The translations under genes were made by a program, and so were the position numbers. 34,820 nucleotides of DNA from Gemmatimonadota bacterium (GTDB lineage: Bacteria; Gemmatimonadota; Gemmatimonadetes; Gemmatimonadales; Gemmatimonadaceae): NCBI GenBank assembly GCA_947461225.1, contig CANHJV010000022.1:1-34820 (forward strand), given 5' to 3'. The stretch's first letter is position 1. Each line of letters begins with the position of its first letter. The notes beneath the pieces are model-generated. The model did no database searches and had not been told where the DNA came from. It saw nothing but the letters and a program-made list of their open reading frames with translations. Shown here one piece after another: positions 1 to 7,917 of the stretch.

Positions 1-63
1 GAAGCCGGATAAGCTTTAAGGCTACGTTTGAAGCCTGCAGAATACGATTTAACAGATAGAGCC

Positions 64-381
64 ATGAGCTACGCGATCATTCGCACCGGCGGCAAGCAGT
101 TCCGTGCCGAGCCGGGCAAGTCCCTCAGGATTCCCTCGCTGCTGGGCGACGCCGGCACGGCCGTCGAGTTTAACGACGTCCTTATCGGCAACGACGGCAC
201 CGGCGTCCGCATGGGTGTTCCCACGCTCAGTGGCGCCAAGGTCACCGGCGAGATCGTGAAGCACGGCCTCGAAGACAAGATCATTGTCTTCAAGTTCAAG
301 CGCCGTAAGAACTATGCCCGCAAGCAGGGTCATCGGCAGAAGTTCACGGAAGTCCGCATTAACGAAATCACCCTCGGCTGA
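64..381 (+). CDS. rplU: 50S ribosomal protein L21
   Basis: L21 is a structural protein of the large ribosomal subunit that binds 23S rRNA. The 105-residue product has the family's length, the opening [14 protein letters not shown] and the basic signature [17 protein letters not shown] near residues 78-95. The reading frame stays open upstream to 28, but the ATG at 64 gives the family N-terminus, so it was chosen; the Shine-Dalgarno sequence before it is weak. It is followed after a 50-nt gap by rpmA, the usual L21-L27 pairing. That gap contains a hairpin with a T-rich tail. Identification is secure. Confidence 0.97.
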   Translation: MSYAIIRTGGKQFRAEPGKSLRIPSLLGDAGTAVEFNDVLIGNDGTGVRMGVPTLSGAKVTGEIVKHGLEDKIIVFKFKRRKNYARKQGHRQKFTEVRINEITLG

Positions 382-389
382 TCGCCGGC

Positions 390-418
390 GGTGCGCCTCA
401 CTGGCGCACCTCCTTTTC
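390..418 (+). terminator. Hairpin with T-rich tail between rplU and rpmA
   Basis: A perfect 8-bp stem (GGTGCGCC at 390-397, GGCGCACC at 403-410) with a 5-nt loop is followed by TCCTTTTC. It looks like a weak intrinsic terminator or attenuator inside the L21-L27 operon; it could also stabilise an RNA processing product. Seen in sequence; function inferred. Confidence 0.5.
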
Positions 419-431
419 CGGAGTAAGAGCA

Positions 432-725
432 ATGGCACATAAGAAAGGCGTCGGCTCATCACGCAACGGTCGCGATTCGAATCCGAAGTTTCGCGGCATC
501 AAGAAGTATGGCGGTGAGTTCGTAACGGCCGGCAACATCATCGCGCGGCAGTGCGGTACGAAGTGGCATCCCGGCAGCAATGTCGGCATGGGCACGGATT
601 ACACCATCTATTCGCTCGTCGATGGCGTCGTCCAGTTCCAGCACCACAACAAGAAAAAGTACAAGATCAGCGTACTCCCCGTCGAGTTCGTCGAAGTGAT
701 GGTCGAGGAAGCGGTCGAGGAGTAA
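432..725 (+). CDS. rpmA: 50S ribosomal protein L27
   Basis: L27 sits at the peptidyl-transferase centre, where its flexible N-terminus contacts tRNA. The 97-residue product begins [19 protein letters not shown], the classic L27 N-terminus without a processing extension of the Firmicutes type, and carries [13 protein letters not shown] in the core. GGAG at 419-422 lies 9 nt before the ATG. It is second gene of the rplU-rpmA operon; the acidic tail (VEEAVEE) is slightly longer than in short homologues. No obgE follows, unlike in many bacteria. Confidence 0.97.
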   Translation: MAHKKGVGSSRNGRDSNPKFRGIKKYGGEFVTAGNIIARQCGTKWHPGSNVGMGTDYTIYSLVDGVVQFQHHNKKKYKISVLPVEFVEVMVEEAVEE

Positions 726-752
726 GCCGCTCCGTGCGATCGTCGTTCTCGG

Positions 753-783
753 GAAGCCTCCGCCTCGCGCGGGGGCTTCTTGC
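753..783 (+). terminator. Putative terminator after rpmA
   Basis: A 10-bp stem with one U-G pair (GAAGCCTCCG at 753-762, CGGGGGCTTC at 770-779) is followed by a short TTGCG tract. Its place 27 nt after the L27 stop suggests transcription ends here. The T-tail is poor. Confidence 0.55.
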
Positions 784-857
784 GTTGCGGGTTGTAACTT
801 CTCCCCGCCACTGACGTAGGTTTGCTGCATCACTCACCCTTTGCGGAGCAGTGCGCC

Positions 858-1238
858 ATGGCGATCTGGGACAAGGTCAAACAGGGGATCGATAAGGCAG
901 GGAAGGCCGCGCAGGATGTCTTCGACGAGGGCAAACTGCGCCTCGATGCCTACCGCGCCCGAGAGCAGGCCGATAAGGCCGCGCAAGCGCTCGGGTACGC
1001 CGTGTTCCGTGCGGCGGACGCCGGTGGCGATTTGGCGGCGGACGCGCGTGATCGGCTCATGGTGGCCCTGCGGGCGCAGGACGCCGAGGCGCGCCGGTTG
1101 GAGACGGAACTGGCGGCTGCGCGCGCCGCCAATGGCACGACCGACCAGAACGCGGCGTCCGGTGCGGCGGCCAGCGCTCCGGTGTCCGCCGCGCCGGTGC
1201 CGCAGTCGGCGCCGCCCTCGGATTCTCAGGTGGGGTAG
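858..1238 (+). CDS. Unknown helical, alanine-rich protein
   Basis: Function not recognised. The 126-residue product starts MAIWDKVKQGIDKAGK, an amphipathic helix, and continues as a heptad-like, alanine-rich helical region to about residue 90 (AREQADKAAQALGYAVFRA, then LRAQDAEARRLETELAAARAA). The last 35 residues are a low-complexity Ala/Pro/Ser tail. There is no signal peptide or membrane segment. The ATG at 858 was chosen over the upstream open frame because GCGGAG precedes it at about 9 nt. Its 3' end overlaps the stop of the convergent phosphodiesterase gene by 13 nt. A membrane-surface or coiled-coil scaffold role is conceivable, but nothing proves it. Confidence 0.7.
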   Translation: MAIWDKVKQGIDKAGKAAQDVFDEGKLRLDAYRAREQADKAAQALGYAVFRAADAGGDLAADARDRLMVALRAQDAEARRLETELAAARAANGTTDQNAASGAAASAPVSAAPVPQSAPPSDSQVG

Positions 1239-1927
1239 AACGCCGCGCGGATGGTTGCCGGCACGTCGGTACAGAGGCCATCCACGCCCCACGAGGCGAG
1301 CAAGTGCGCGCGAACCGGATCATTTTCGGTCCAGGCAATGACTTTGACGCCGCGCTTGTGGGCCGCGCGCACGAGCGCTTCGTCGATCAGATGCGTGTAC
1401 TGCCAGAGGGTGTCCGGCGCGGTGGGATGCAGCATGCCGGACGGCTCTATCAGATACGAATCCGATAAGAAACCGATGGCGGTCCCCGGGCGAAGGCTGC
1501 GTATCGCGACCGGAATGCGATGGTCGAACGCGTGTACCGCCGTTCGGACGGTGGGGTGGCGGTCAAGCACGGCCGCGACGGCCGCTTCGATGTGGGGAGC
1601 CTTCACCTCGACGTACACGGTCGCCCTCGTGCCGACCAGTTCGAGCACCTCCTCGAGGAGTGGCACCCGCTGCCCACCATGAAGGCGCACGGCGCGCAGC
1701 TCCGGCAGCGTCAACTCCCGGATCGCGGCCGTGCGTCCGGTACTGCCGCCGGGCGCTAGCGGCAGGATCGCGTCGTGGTGCACCACGATGTGGCCGTCGG
1801 CCGAGCCGTGCACGTCGAGCTCGACGCCGTCGGCCCGCTGCTCGACGGCTCGGGTGAAGGAAGCCAAGGTGTTTTCGAGGCACTCGCGTGGCGAGCCGCG
1901 ATGGGCGATGATGTCCGGTATATGCAT
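1226..1927 (-). CDS. Glycerophosphodiester phosphodiesterase
   Basis: Hydrolyses glycerophosphodiesters to glycerol-3-phosphate and an alcohol. The 233-residue product is a compact cytoplasmic GDPD domain (TIM barrel) with the expected catalytic elements: IIAHRGSPRECLENT at the N-terminus, then GVELDVHGSADGHIVVHHD with the metal-binding Glu/Asp pair and His, and VYVEVK and GVDGLCTD towards the C-terminus. No signal peptide, so a UgpQ-like intracellular enzyme is more likely than periplasmic GlpQ. The inner ATG at 1927 was chosen because it begins the domain (MHIPDIIAHRG) and has a purine-rich GGGGAG upstream; an upstream open frame to 2017 adds an unrelated extension. Divergent from the sigma factor gene, convergent with the unknown gene at 858. 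Confidence 0.9.
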   Translation of the reverse strand: MHIPDIIAHRGSPRECLENTLASFTRAVEQRADGVELDVHGSADGHIVVHHDAILPLAPGGSTGRTAAIRELTLPELRAVRLHGGQRVPLLEEVLELVGTRATVYVEVKAPHIEAAVAAVLDRHPTVRTAVHAFDHRIPVAIRSLRPGTAIGFLSDSYLIEPSGMLHPTAPDTLWQYTHLIDEALVRAAHKRGVKVIAWTENDPVRAHLLASWGVDGLCTDVPATIRAAFYPT

Positions 1928-2073
1928 GTCTGCTCTCCCCCTCGCGTCCTGGTCGCCAGATCCCCAACCCGGCTCGTCCCAGCGGCCAAGGTGCGGTGCC
2001 GGAGCTCGTCCGGTCAATGGCGCGCCGCCGCCTTAACGATAGCGTCCGGCGGTCGTCCAATAGGTCGGAGCGT

Positions 2074-2628
2074 ATGATTCATGCTGAACCGACTGATGAC
2101 GCGTCACTCGATGGCGCCCTCATCGCGCAGTGGATGGCGGGTGACGAGCGGGCTGCGACGGCAATCGTCGAGCGGCACGCCGGCGCTCTGTCGCGCTTCG
2201 CTGTCCGACTTGGCGTCGAGGAAGACGTCGACGAGTTGGTGCAGGACACGTTCATGAGGGCGTTCTCGGCGCTCGACTCGTTTCGCTCGGAAAGTTCGCT
2301 GCGCACATGGTTGTTCACCATCGAACGCCGACTCGTCATTGACCGTCGACGATCGACCGCCAGACGGGGACGCGAGGTTGAAGTGGATGACGGTCATGCG
2401 GCCACCGAGTACGACGCCCTTGATATGTTGGTGGCGGACGAAGCGGCGCGACGTATGGCGTCGGCGATTGATCGGCTGACGCGCATGCAGCGTGAGGTGT
2501 TCACGTTGCGTGTGCAGGAAGGGCGGAGTTACAAAGAGATCGCGGAGATCCTCGACAGTTCGGAGGGCGCCGCCCGGGTGCACTATCACAACGCGATGCG
2601 AGCCGTGAAGGAGTTTCTCGATGACTGA
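2074..2628 (+). CDS. ECF-type RNA polymerase sigma factor
   Basis: A 184-residue group 4 sigma factor. Region 2 is seen as DELVQDTFMRAFSALDSF and SSLRTWLFTIERRLVIDRRR; region 4 as MQREVFTLRVQEGRSYKEIAEIL followed by the helix-turn-helix end EGAARVHYHNAMRAVKEFL. It would direct RNA polymerase to a small stress regulon. The ATG at 2074 is used; GGAG lies only 3 nt before it, so a start further upstream (open to 1996) is possible. It overlaps the next gene, an anti-sigma factor, by 8 nt, indicating translational coupling and control by that partner. The subfamily and inducing signal cannot be told from sequence. Confidence 0.9.
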   Translation: MIHAEPTDDASLDGALIAQWMAGDERAATAIVERHAGALSRFAVRLGVEEDVDELVQDTFMRAFSALDSFRSESSLRTWLFTIERRLVIDRRRSTARRGREVEVDDGHAATEYDALDMLVADEAARRMASAIDRLTRMQREVFTLRVQEGRSYKEIAEILDSSEGAARVHYHNAMRAVKEFLDD

Positions 2629-3316
2629 GTGCCGGACACCGGAGATGCAGGACCTGTTGCCCGACTATGTGTCGGCGTCGCTCAATGCGACCGCCGTGGC
2701 ATTGGTTGAGCAGCACCTGTCGATCTGCGACCCGTGTCGCGACGACATCGCCGTGTTGCGTCTGGCGCGCGCGGTGCGCGCGAGGGCCGTGCCGGTCGAC
2801 ATCGGGCGCATCGTGGCTGGCTTGCCGCGCCCGACGCCAACGTTGCGACTCGTGCGTTCCTCCACGGACACGTCGCGGGTGGCGCGATCCACCAGCGGTG
2901 GCGTGCGTCCGCGTCGTCTCCGGTCGGCCTCCGTGTGGCAGGTCGCCGCGGCGGTGGGGGTGATGATCGTCGGCGGTACGTCGCTGCTCGTGTCGCGGAA
3001 CAGTCCGATGAGTCTGACCGGCGCCCGTTCGAATGCGGCGCAGATGGCTGACGCCGCGGAGAGTGCGTTGGCGCGGTCGACCGCGTCGCCGGGTACCGCG
3101 TCGTCCGCGATGGTGGCCGCGACAGATTCACCGGCGAATATCGGGCGCGCCCGTCGGGACGCGCGGGTGTCCGTGTCATACGGCGATCTTGGTGATTATT
3201 CCGAGGCCGAGCTGCATCGTATGCTCGACCGCCTCGAGAAGTGGGACGGCACGAGCTCTACCGAGCCACTGCCGACGCTACCGGTTGTGTCGCACTCTGG
3301 AGGTTCCGCACCATGA
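2621..3316 (+). CDS. Zinc-finger transmembrane anti-sigma factor
   Basis: Predicted partner of the preceding ECF sigma factor. The N-terminal domain carries the anti-sigma zinc motif His32-x3-Cys36-x2-Cys39 (EQHLSICDPC), with Cys4 as the likely fourth ligand. A single membrane segment lies at about residues 105-124 (VWQVAAAVGVMIVGGTSLLV), followed by a periplasmic tail of about 105 residues rich in Ala and Ser, ending in an acidic helix (DYSEAELHRMLDRLEKWD). This is the ordinary layout of a membrane-bound anti-sigma factor: cytoplasmic sigma-binding domain, anchor, sensor. It overlaps the sigma gene by 8 nt and the next gene by 4 nt (ATGA). Release by proteolysis or by the downstream LTXXQ protein is inference. 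Confidence 0.85.
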   Translation: MTECRTPEMQDLLPDYVSASLNATAVALVEQHLSICDPCRDDIAVLRLARAVRARAVPVDIGRIVAGLPRPTPTLRLVRSSTDTSRVARSTSGGVRPRRLRSASVWQVAAAVGVMIVGGTSLLVSRNSPMSLTGARSNAAQMADAAESALARSTASPGTASSAMVAATDSPANIGRARRDARVSVSYGDLGDYSEAELHRMLDRLEKWDGTSSTEPLPTLPVVSHSGGSAP

Positions 3317-3903
3317 TCATACCTCGACTTCGACGGCTGATGTCCATTGCGTTGGTCCTGACGGCCGGCGCGCCGATCGCGGGACATGCGCAGGGCGGGC
3401 CACCACGTGGCGACGATCGGGGAGCCGCGCCTCGTATGAACGCGCAGCAGCGCGAGGCGCTGGAGAAGCGTTTTACGGCGCGCATCGATGCGATCGTCAA
3501 GGAGCGTTTGCGTCTCACTGACGAGCAGCAGGTCAAGTTGCGCGAGGTGGCGTCGCGGACCGAGGCGGCTCGGCGCGTGTTGCGTCGGGAGGAGTTCGTG
3601 CTGCGCACGGCGCTGCGCGATGAGATGAAGGCGGGCGAGAAGGCGAATGAGACGAAGGTCGGCGATCTCCTCGACCAGATGCCAGGACTCGAACGTCGGA
3701 AGCTCGATCTCTTGGAATCCGAGCAGCGCGACCTGGCGAAGTTTCTCTCACCGACCCAGCGCGCCCGTTACTTCGGGCTTCAGGACGAGCTCCGGCGGGG
3801 TATGCAGGACTTGCAGCGGCGGCGCATGGGTATGGACGACTCCACCAACGCCCCCACGGAGAGCCGGGGGTACCGGCGACGCGGGAACCCGCCGTTGATG
3901 TAA
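3313..3903 (+). CDS. Periplasmic LTXXQ (Spy/CpxP-like) protein
   Basis: A 196-residue exported helical protein. Residues 1-26 are a signal peptide (MIIPRLRRLMSIALVLTAG, cleavage near GHA/QG). The mature part has two LTXXQ-type motifs, LTDEQ at 68-72 and LSPTQ at 145-149, separated by long charged helices, as in Spy, CpxP and ZraP, which act as periplasmic chaperones or stress sensors. GGAGG at 3299-3303 precedes the ATG; the start overlaps the anti-sigma stop as ATGA. Being third in a sigma/anti-sigma operon suggests it tunes or reports envelope stress to the anti-sigma factor, as CnrX does in a related arrangement. Partner specificity is unproven. Confidence 0.8.
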   Translation: MIIPRLRRLMSIALVLTAGAPIAGHAQGGPPRGDDRGAAPRMNAQQREALEKRFTARIDAIVKERLRLTDEQQVKLREVASRTEAARRVLRREEFVLRTALRDEMKAGEKANETKVGDLLDQMPGLERRKLDLLESEQRDLAKFLSPTQRARYFGLQDELRRGMQDLQRRRMGMDDSTNAPTESRGYRRRGNPPLM

Positions 3904-3966
3904 TTGGCCCACCCGTGGCGGCGCTTTCGACAACCGTGTACACTTGTCTGACAGCGGTTGGTGTAC

Positions 3967-4050
3967 GCCCAGATGGCGGAACTGGCAGACGCACGGGACT
4001 CAAAATCCCGCGCCCGCAAGGGCTTCCGAGTTCGACCCTCGGTCTGGGCA
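3967..4050 (+). tRNA. tRNA-Leu (anticodon CAA)
   Basis: A full cloverleaf is visible. The 7-bp acceptor stem pairs GCCCAGA (3967-3973) with TCTGGGC (4043-4049), discriminator A at 4050. The anticodon arm is CGGGA-CTCAAAA-TCCCG, giving anticodon CAA, which reads UUG. A long variable arm (GCCCGCAAGGGC) marks a class II leucine tRNA. CCA is not encoded. A TACACT box at 3939-3944 is a possible -10 element. Confidence 0.95.
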
Positions 4051-4171
4051 TGGTGATCGGCTGATCGTACGGTGGTGGACGAAAGACCACTCGAGGCGCA
4101 CAACGTTTGTGTGTGATCGTGCGTAGCAGCGTGGATTGTGTGAAGGGCAGCGGTCGCGCGTCGGCCACTGA

Positions 4172-4243
4172 TGGGGTGTAGCTCAATGGCAGAGCACTCG
4201 ACTGTTAATCGAGCGGTTGTAGGTTCGACTCCTACCGCCCCAG
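4172..4243 (+). tRNA. tRNA-Asn (anticodon GTT)
   Basis: The acceptor stem pairs TGGGGTG (4172-4178) with CGCCCCA (4236-4242), with one T-G pair; discriminator is G at 4243. The anticodon arm CTCGA-CTGTTAA-TCGAG gives GTT for asparagine. The T arm is GTAGG-TTCGACT-CCTAC. CCA is not encoded. It lies 121 nt after tRNA-Leu and is followed by a terminator hairpin. Confidence 0.95.
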
Positions 4244-4257
4244 TTGGTTTTACAGCG

Positions 4258-4299
4258 AACGCCCGGTTTTCCTTGCGGAAGGCCGGGCGTTTCGTGTTT
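4258..4299 (+). terminator. Terminator after tRNA-Asn
   Basis: A perfect 9-bp stem (AACGCCCGG at 4258-4266, CCGGGCGTT at 4283-4291) with a 16-nt loop that itself can pair (CCTT/AAGG), followed by TTCGTGTTT. It sits 14 nt after the mature tRNA end. Confidence 0.7.
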
Positions 4300-4336
4300 G
4301 CGCAGGCCCCTCGCGGTGGCGTCGGTTCGTCTCGCT

Positions 4337-4366
4337 TGCCGCACCCGCTGGTGAATGCCTAGCTTC
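4337..4366 (+). promoter_or_regulatory. Possible promoter of pepA
   Basis: TTGCCG, an 18-nt spacer and TAGCTT (4360-4365) resemble a -35/-10 pair, about 87 bp before the pepA start. The match to consensus is partial; pattern seen, function inferred. Confidence 0.3.
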
Positions 4367-4452
4367 CGCTCGTCTGATGGTGCACGCCCGATGTCTCATG
4401 GGTGATCCGCGATCGTGCGGCATCCCCATCTCCCTCTGCGCCGATTGCGTCC

Positions 4453-5940
4453 ATGCCTTTTTCGCTCCAGCTCAGTCACGCCGCTCCTGCCTCGGTCGAC
4501 TCGCCCTTGCTGGCGATCATCCTACCTCAGGACCCGTCGCTCGACGACGCCGTGCGCGCCGTCGATACGCCGTTAGCCGGCGCGATCCAGCGCTCGATCA
4601 TCCGCCGCGATTTCCGCGGGGGACGTGATGAGACCATGCTGTTCGTCGGGGGAGAAACCGGTGCGCAGCGCGTCTTACTTGTTGGTCGCGGATCAGCGAC
4701 GCTCACGCGCGCCGTCGCTCGGCGTGCCGCGGCGATCGCCGCGCGTCAGGCGGGCAAGCTGGGCACCGGCGCGATGCATGTTCTGATCAGCGGGGCAGAA
4801 GCGGAGGCGGAGGCGATCGAAGGAGTCGCGCTTGGCGCTGCGGCTGGCAGCTGGTCATATCCTGATTTGCAGACACCGCCGCCGGAGAAGGATCGCCGGG
4901 CGCGGTTGCAGTCGGTGACGGTGCTTGGCGCCGATACCGATGCCGTGCGGGCGGGGTTCGCGGCCGGCGCCGCGGTGTCGGAAGGGCAGGCGATCGCGAA
5001 GCGGCTTGGCATGATGCCCGGCAACGTCTGTACACCCGACACGTTCGTCGAGGTGGGGCGTGAGATTGCCGCGCGGCACGGCATGACCATCACCGTGCTG
5101 GGTCGCGCGGAGATGGAGCAGGAGAAGATGGGGTCATTCCTATGCGTGGCGCAGGGCACGCCCGAAGAGCCCCGCCTCGTGGCGCTCGAGTATCACGGGG
5201 GGGCGCCTGGTCAGCAGCCGATTGTTCTCATCGGCAAAGGACTCTGCTTCGACACCGGTGGGATTTCCATCAAGCCGGCGCCGGAGATGGAATGGATGAA
5301 GTTCGACATGTCCGGCGCGGGCGGGGTCATGGGCGCGATGGAGGCCATCGGCCGTCTCAAGCTTCCCGTGAACGTGGTCGGCATCATCGGATCGACCACC
5401 AACATGCCGTCTGGAACCGCCGTGAAGCCTGGTGACGTCGTGCGGGCCTCGAACGGCAAGACGATCGAGATCATCAACACCGATGCGGAAGGCCGTCTCG
5501 TGCTGGCCGACTTGCTCGTGTTCGCGAAGCGGTTCAACCCGGCGCTCGCCATCGACGCCGCCACGCTTACGGGGGCCATCGTGATCGGTCTCGGGGCGAA
5601 TGCGGTGGGTGTCTTCGGCTCGGATTCGTCGGCGGTCGACGAAGTGCTGGCCGCCGGAGCGGCCGCCGGCGAACCGGGATGGCCCCTGCCGCTGTGGGCG
5701 GAGTACAAGGAGCAGATCAAATCCGACGTCGCCGACCTGAAGAACACGGGCGGCCGCGCGGCTGGCTCCATTACCGCGGCGCTTTTTCTGCAGGAATTCG
5801 TGGACGGCTATCCTTGGGTGCATCTCGACGTCGCTGGAACGGCCTATTCGCAGGTCGACCTCGGCTGGATTCCGAAGGGACCGACGGGTACGCCCGTGGG
5901 GACCTTCGTCGAAATCGTGCGGGCGCGCGCGCGTCGGTGA
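4453..5940 (+). CDS. pepA: Leucyl aminopeptidase (M17 family)
   Basis: A cytosolic two-metal exopeptidase that removes N-terminal residues from peptides. The 495-residue product has the M17 length and layout: a variable N-terminal macro-like domain (to about residue 170), then the catalytic domain with GKGLCFDTGGISIKP (metal-binding Lys and Asp), MKFDMSGAGGV and the family signature NTDAEGRLVLADLL. The ATG at 4453 is preferred to the upstream open frame from 4402. Its stop overlaps the GTG of the following outer-membrane gene by 4 nt, so the two are co-transcribed. Some M17 proteins also bind DNA; that cannot be judged here. Confidence 0.95.
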   Translation: MPFSLQLSHAAPASVDSPLLAIILPQDPSLDDAVRAVDTPLAGAIQRSIIRRDFRGGRDETMLFVGGETGAQRVLLVGRGSATLTRAVARRAAAIAARQAGKLGTGAMHVLISGAEAEAEAIEGVALGAAAGSWSYPDLQTPPPEKDRRARLQSVTVLGADTDAVRAGFAAGAAVSEGQAIAKRLGMMPGNVCTPDTFVEVGREIAARHGMTITVLGRAEMEQEKMGSFLCVAQGTPEEPRLVALEYHGGAPGQQPIVLIGKGLCFDTGGISIKPAPEMEWMKFDMSGAGGVMGAMEAIGRLKLPVNVVGIIGSTTNMPSGTAVKPGDVVRASNGKTIEIINTDAEGRLVLADLLVFAKRFNPALAIDAATLTGAIVIGLGANAVGVFGSDSSAVDEVLAAGAAAGEPGWPLPLWAEYKEQIKSDVADLKNTGGRAAGSITAALFLQEFVDGYPWVHLDVAGTAYSQVDLGWIPKGPTGTPVGTFVEIVRARARR

Positions 5941-7874
5941 TCCGCTCCGTTCGACTTCTGGTCGTCAGCCTCGTGACGGCCGTCACGGTGCCGACGCTCG
6001 CCCCGGCCCAAGTCCGTCCCGATTCAGTGCGGAAGGACAGCGTCGGTGTGTCGGTGCCGGTGCCGCCGCCAGCAGGCGTCGACACGATACCCAGGCGCAC
6101 GACGGCCAGCGACTCGGCGGTCTTCGCGCGTGAGGTCGCGCGCACGGACAGCATCAAGCGTGCGATTGCTGCTGACACGATTAAGGCAGCGCTTCTTCGC
6201 TTTGAGCGACCGGATGATTTTGAGACCTCACCTCGCCTGCGTTTTTCGCGAGAGGAGATTCTCTCGTCGGGTGCGGTCAACCTCGCGGACCTGCTGGATC
6301 GCATTCCGGGCGTCACCACGTATCGGAGCGGATGGATCGCCGGCCTGCATGCCGCTTCCTTTGCCGGTGACACGCGTCGCATCCGCCTCTTCGTCGACGG
6401 CGTCGAGATGGACGCCATTGAGCCACGCAACGGCGGTGCACTCGATCTCACCGATGTGCAGCTGTGGACGCTCGATGAGTTGGTGGTGGAGCGGGCCGCG
6501 GGTGAAGTGCGCGTGTGGATGCGGACCTGGACCGTCGAACGCACCACGCCGTACACGCGGGCCGACATCTTCACGGGCGATTTGAACACCAACGCCTTCC
6601 GCGGTCTCTTCGCGCGCCGGTGGCGGAACGGGGCGCTGCTGCAGCTTGGTGGGCAGCAGGTGGCGACGCAGAGTGGACGCGTGAACGCGTTCACCGGTGC
6701 TGATCGCTCAGGCGGACGCGGTGACGGCACGGTGCAGGGATTCATGGCCCGCATCGGCTGGTCGAAGCGGCGTGTCAGCGTCGACCTCTTCGCCAATGCG
6801 ACCGCACGTGAACGTGATCCGCATACGGCGCGCGAGGGGTTCACCGATCTGCTGCCCTTTAAGGGGGCGCGTCGCGATGCGTATCTCCGGGTCGGGTACG
6901 GCGATACGCTGCGAGGATTCTGGTCGCAGGCGATTGTGGGTGTGGTGCGCACGCGCCTCGAAGGTATCGGGGAAGCCGTTGCCGAAACCGACTCAACACC
7001 TGCGGTGTTGACGGACACGATTCGTGGACGCACGCAGCAGTTGCTGGCGGCGGGCTATCGCACCGCTCGATGGTCGCTGTCCATGACGGATCGTGCGCGT
7101 CCAATCAACGGCTCGGTGTTTCATGCTCCGGCGCTACGCGGACGTCTCGGTGGGTCGCGCTACGCCCTCGGTGCGTTCGCAGAAGCGAACGCCGTCGACT
7201 CGACGCGTCGTGTTGATCTCTCCGCCCGCGCGCAGCCGTTCTCCTGGCTTATTGTCACGGGCGCCCAAAGCACGCGCACACCGGATTCCGCGACCGGTCG
7301 ATTGCGTGGCAACACCGTGCGGGCGGAGGTTGCGCTGCACGTCGGTCGATTGTGGCTCGGCGGCGGTGTCATTCGGGACGGCGCCAACCGGTTCGAGTCG
7401 CCGGTAATCCTCGGGACGCCGGCCGCCGTGCTGTCATCGGTCGACGCGCAGGGTGTCGTGGTGTCGGCTGCCGGCCGGCTGTACAAGGACGTGCGCCTCG
7501 ATGTGCAGGCCATCCGCTGGGATGGATCGCAGTACAATCGCCCGCAGTTGCAGGTGCGCACGGAGATCGCGCTGATCAGCGATTGGCGCCGGAAATTTCC
7601 GCGCGGGGAGTTCTCGATCAACGCGCGCATCTGGCATGAGTTGCGCGATGGTGTGCCGTTCTTCTACGGCACGGCCGCCGGCAGCAGCACCCCGGATGTC
7701 CGAATCACCGAGCGCGCCAACGTTGTGACCGGACTGCTCGAACTCCGGATTCAGCGCGCGACGCTGTTCTACCAGTACCGCAACCTTACGGGCGGGGCGT
7801 ACGAGCAGATTCGCGGGATAACGATGCCGCCGGCCGTGCAGATGTACGGTGTGCGATGGGAGTTCTGGAACTGA
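5937..7874 (+). CDS. TonB-plug outer-membrane beta-barrel protein
   Basis: Predicted outer-membrane protein of 645 residues, starting at a GTG that overlaps the pepA stop (GTGA). Residues 1-24 form a signal peptide (IRSVRLLVVSLVTAVTVPTLAPAQ). After a linker rich in Asp/Ser comes a plug-like domain: FSREEILSSGAVNLADLLDRIPGV, then RIRLFVDGVEMD and LDELVVERAAGEVRVW. The remaining ~430 residues alternate hydrophobic and polar residues in short strands, as in a beta-barrel, and the protein ends RWEFWN with terminal aromatics. It is shorter than typical TonB-dependent receptors and no TonB box is clear, so substrate and TonB dependence are unknown. Co-transcription with an aminopeptidase hints at peptide uptake, but that is inference. 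Confidence 0.75.
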   Translation: MIRSVRLLVVSLVTAVTVPTLAPAQVRPDSVRKDSVGVSVPVPPPAGVDTIPRRTTASDSAVFAREVARTDSIKRAIAADTIKAALLRFERPDDFETSPRLRFSREEILSSGAVNLADLLDRIPGVTTYRSGWIAGLHAASFAGDTRRIRLFVDGVEMDAIEPRNGGALDLTDVQLWTLDELVVERAAGEVRVWMRTWTVERTTPYTRADIFTGDLNTNAFRGLFARRWRNGALLQLGGQQVATQSGRVNAFTGADRSGGRGDGTVQGFMARIGWSKRRVSVDLFANATARERDPHTAREGFTDLLPFKGARRDAYLRVGYGDTLRGFWSQAIVGVVRTRLEGIGEAVAETDSTPAVLTDTIRGRTQQLLAAGYRTARWSLSMTDRARPINGSVFHAPALRGRLGGSRYALGAFAEANAVDSTRRVDLSARAQPFSWLIVTGAQSTRTPDSATGRLRGNTVRAEVALHVGRLWLGGGVIRDGANRFESPVILGTPAAVLSSVDAQGVVVSAAGRLYKDVRLDVQAIRWDGSQYNRPQLQVRTEIALISDWRRKFPRGEFSINARIWHELRDGVPFFYGTAAGSSTPDVRITERANVVTGLLELRIQRATLFYQYRNLTGGAYEQIRGITMPPAVQMYGVRWEFWN

Positions 7875-7917
7875 TGCGGTTGACGCACTCCGACGTCCGC
7901 GTTTCATTGCCCATCGC

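Noticed and set aside
5771-7033. 420-codon open frame on the minus strand
   Set aside because: Antisense to the plug-barrel gene; Arg/Ser-rich translation typical of a GC-rich shadow frame.
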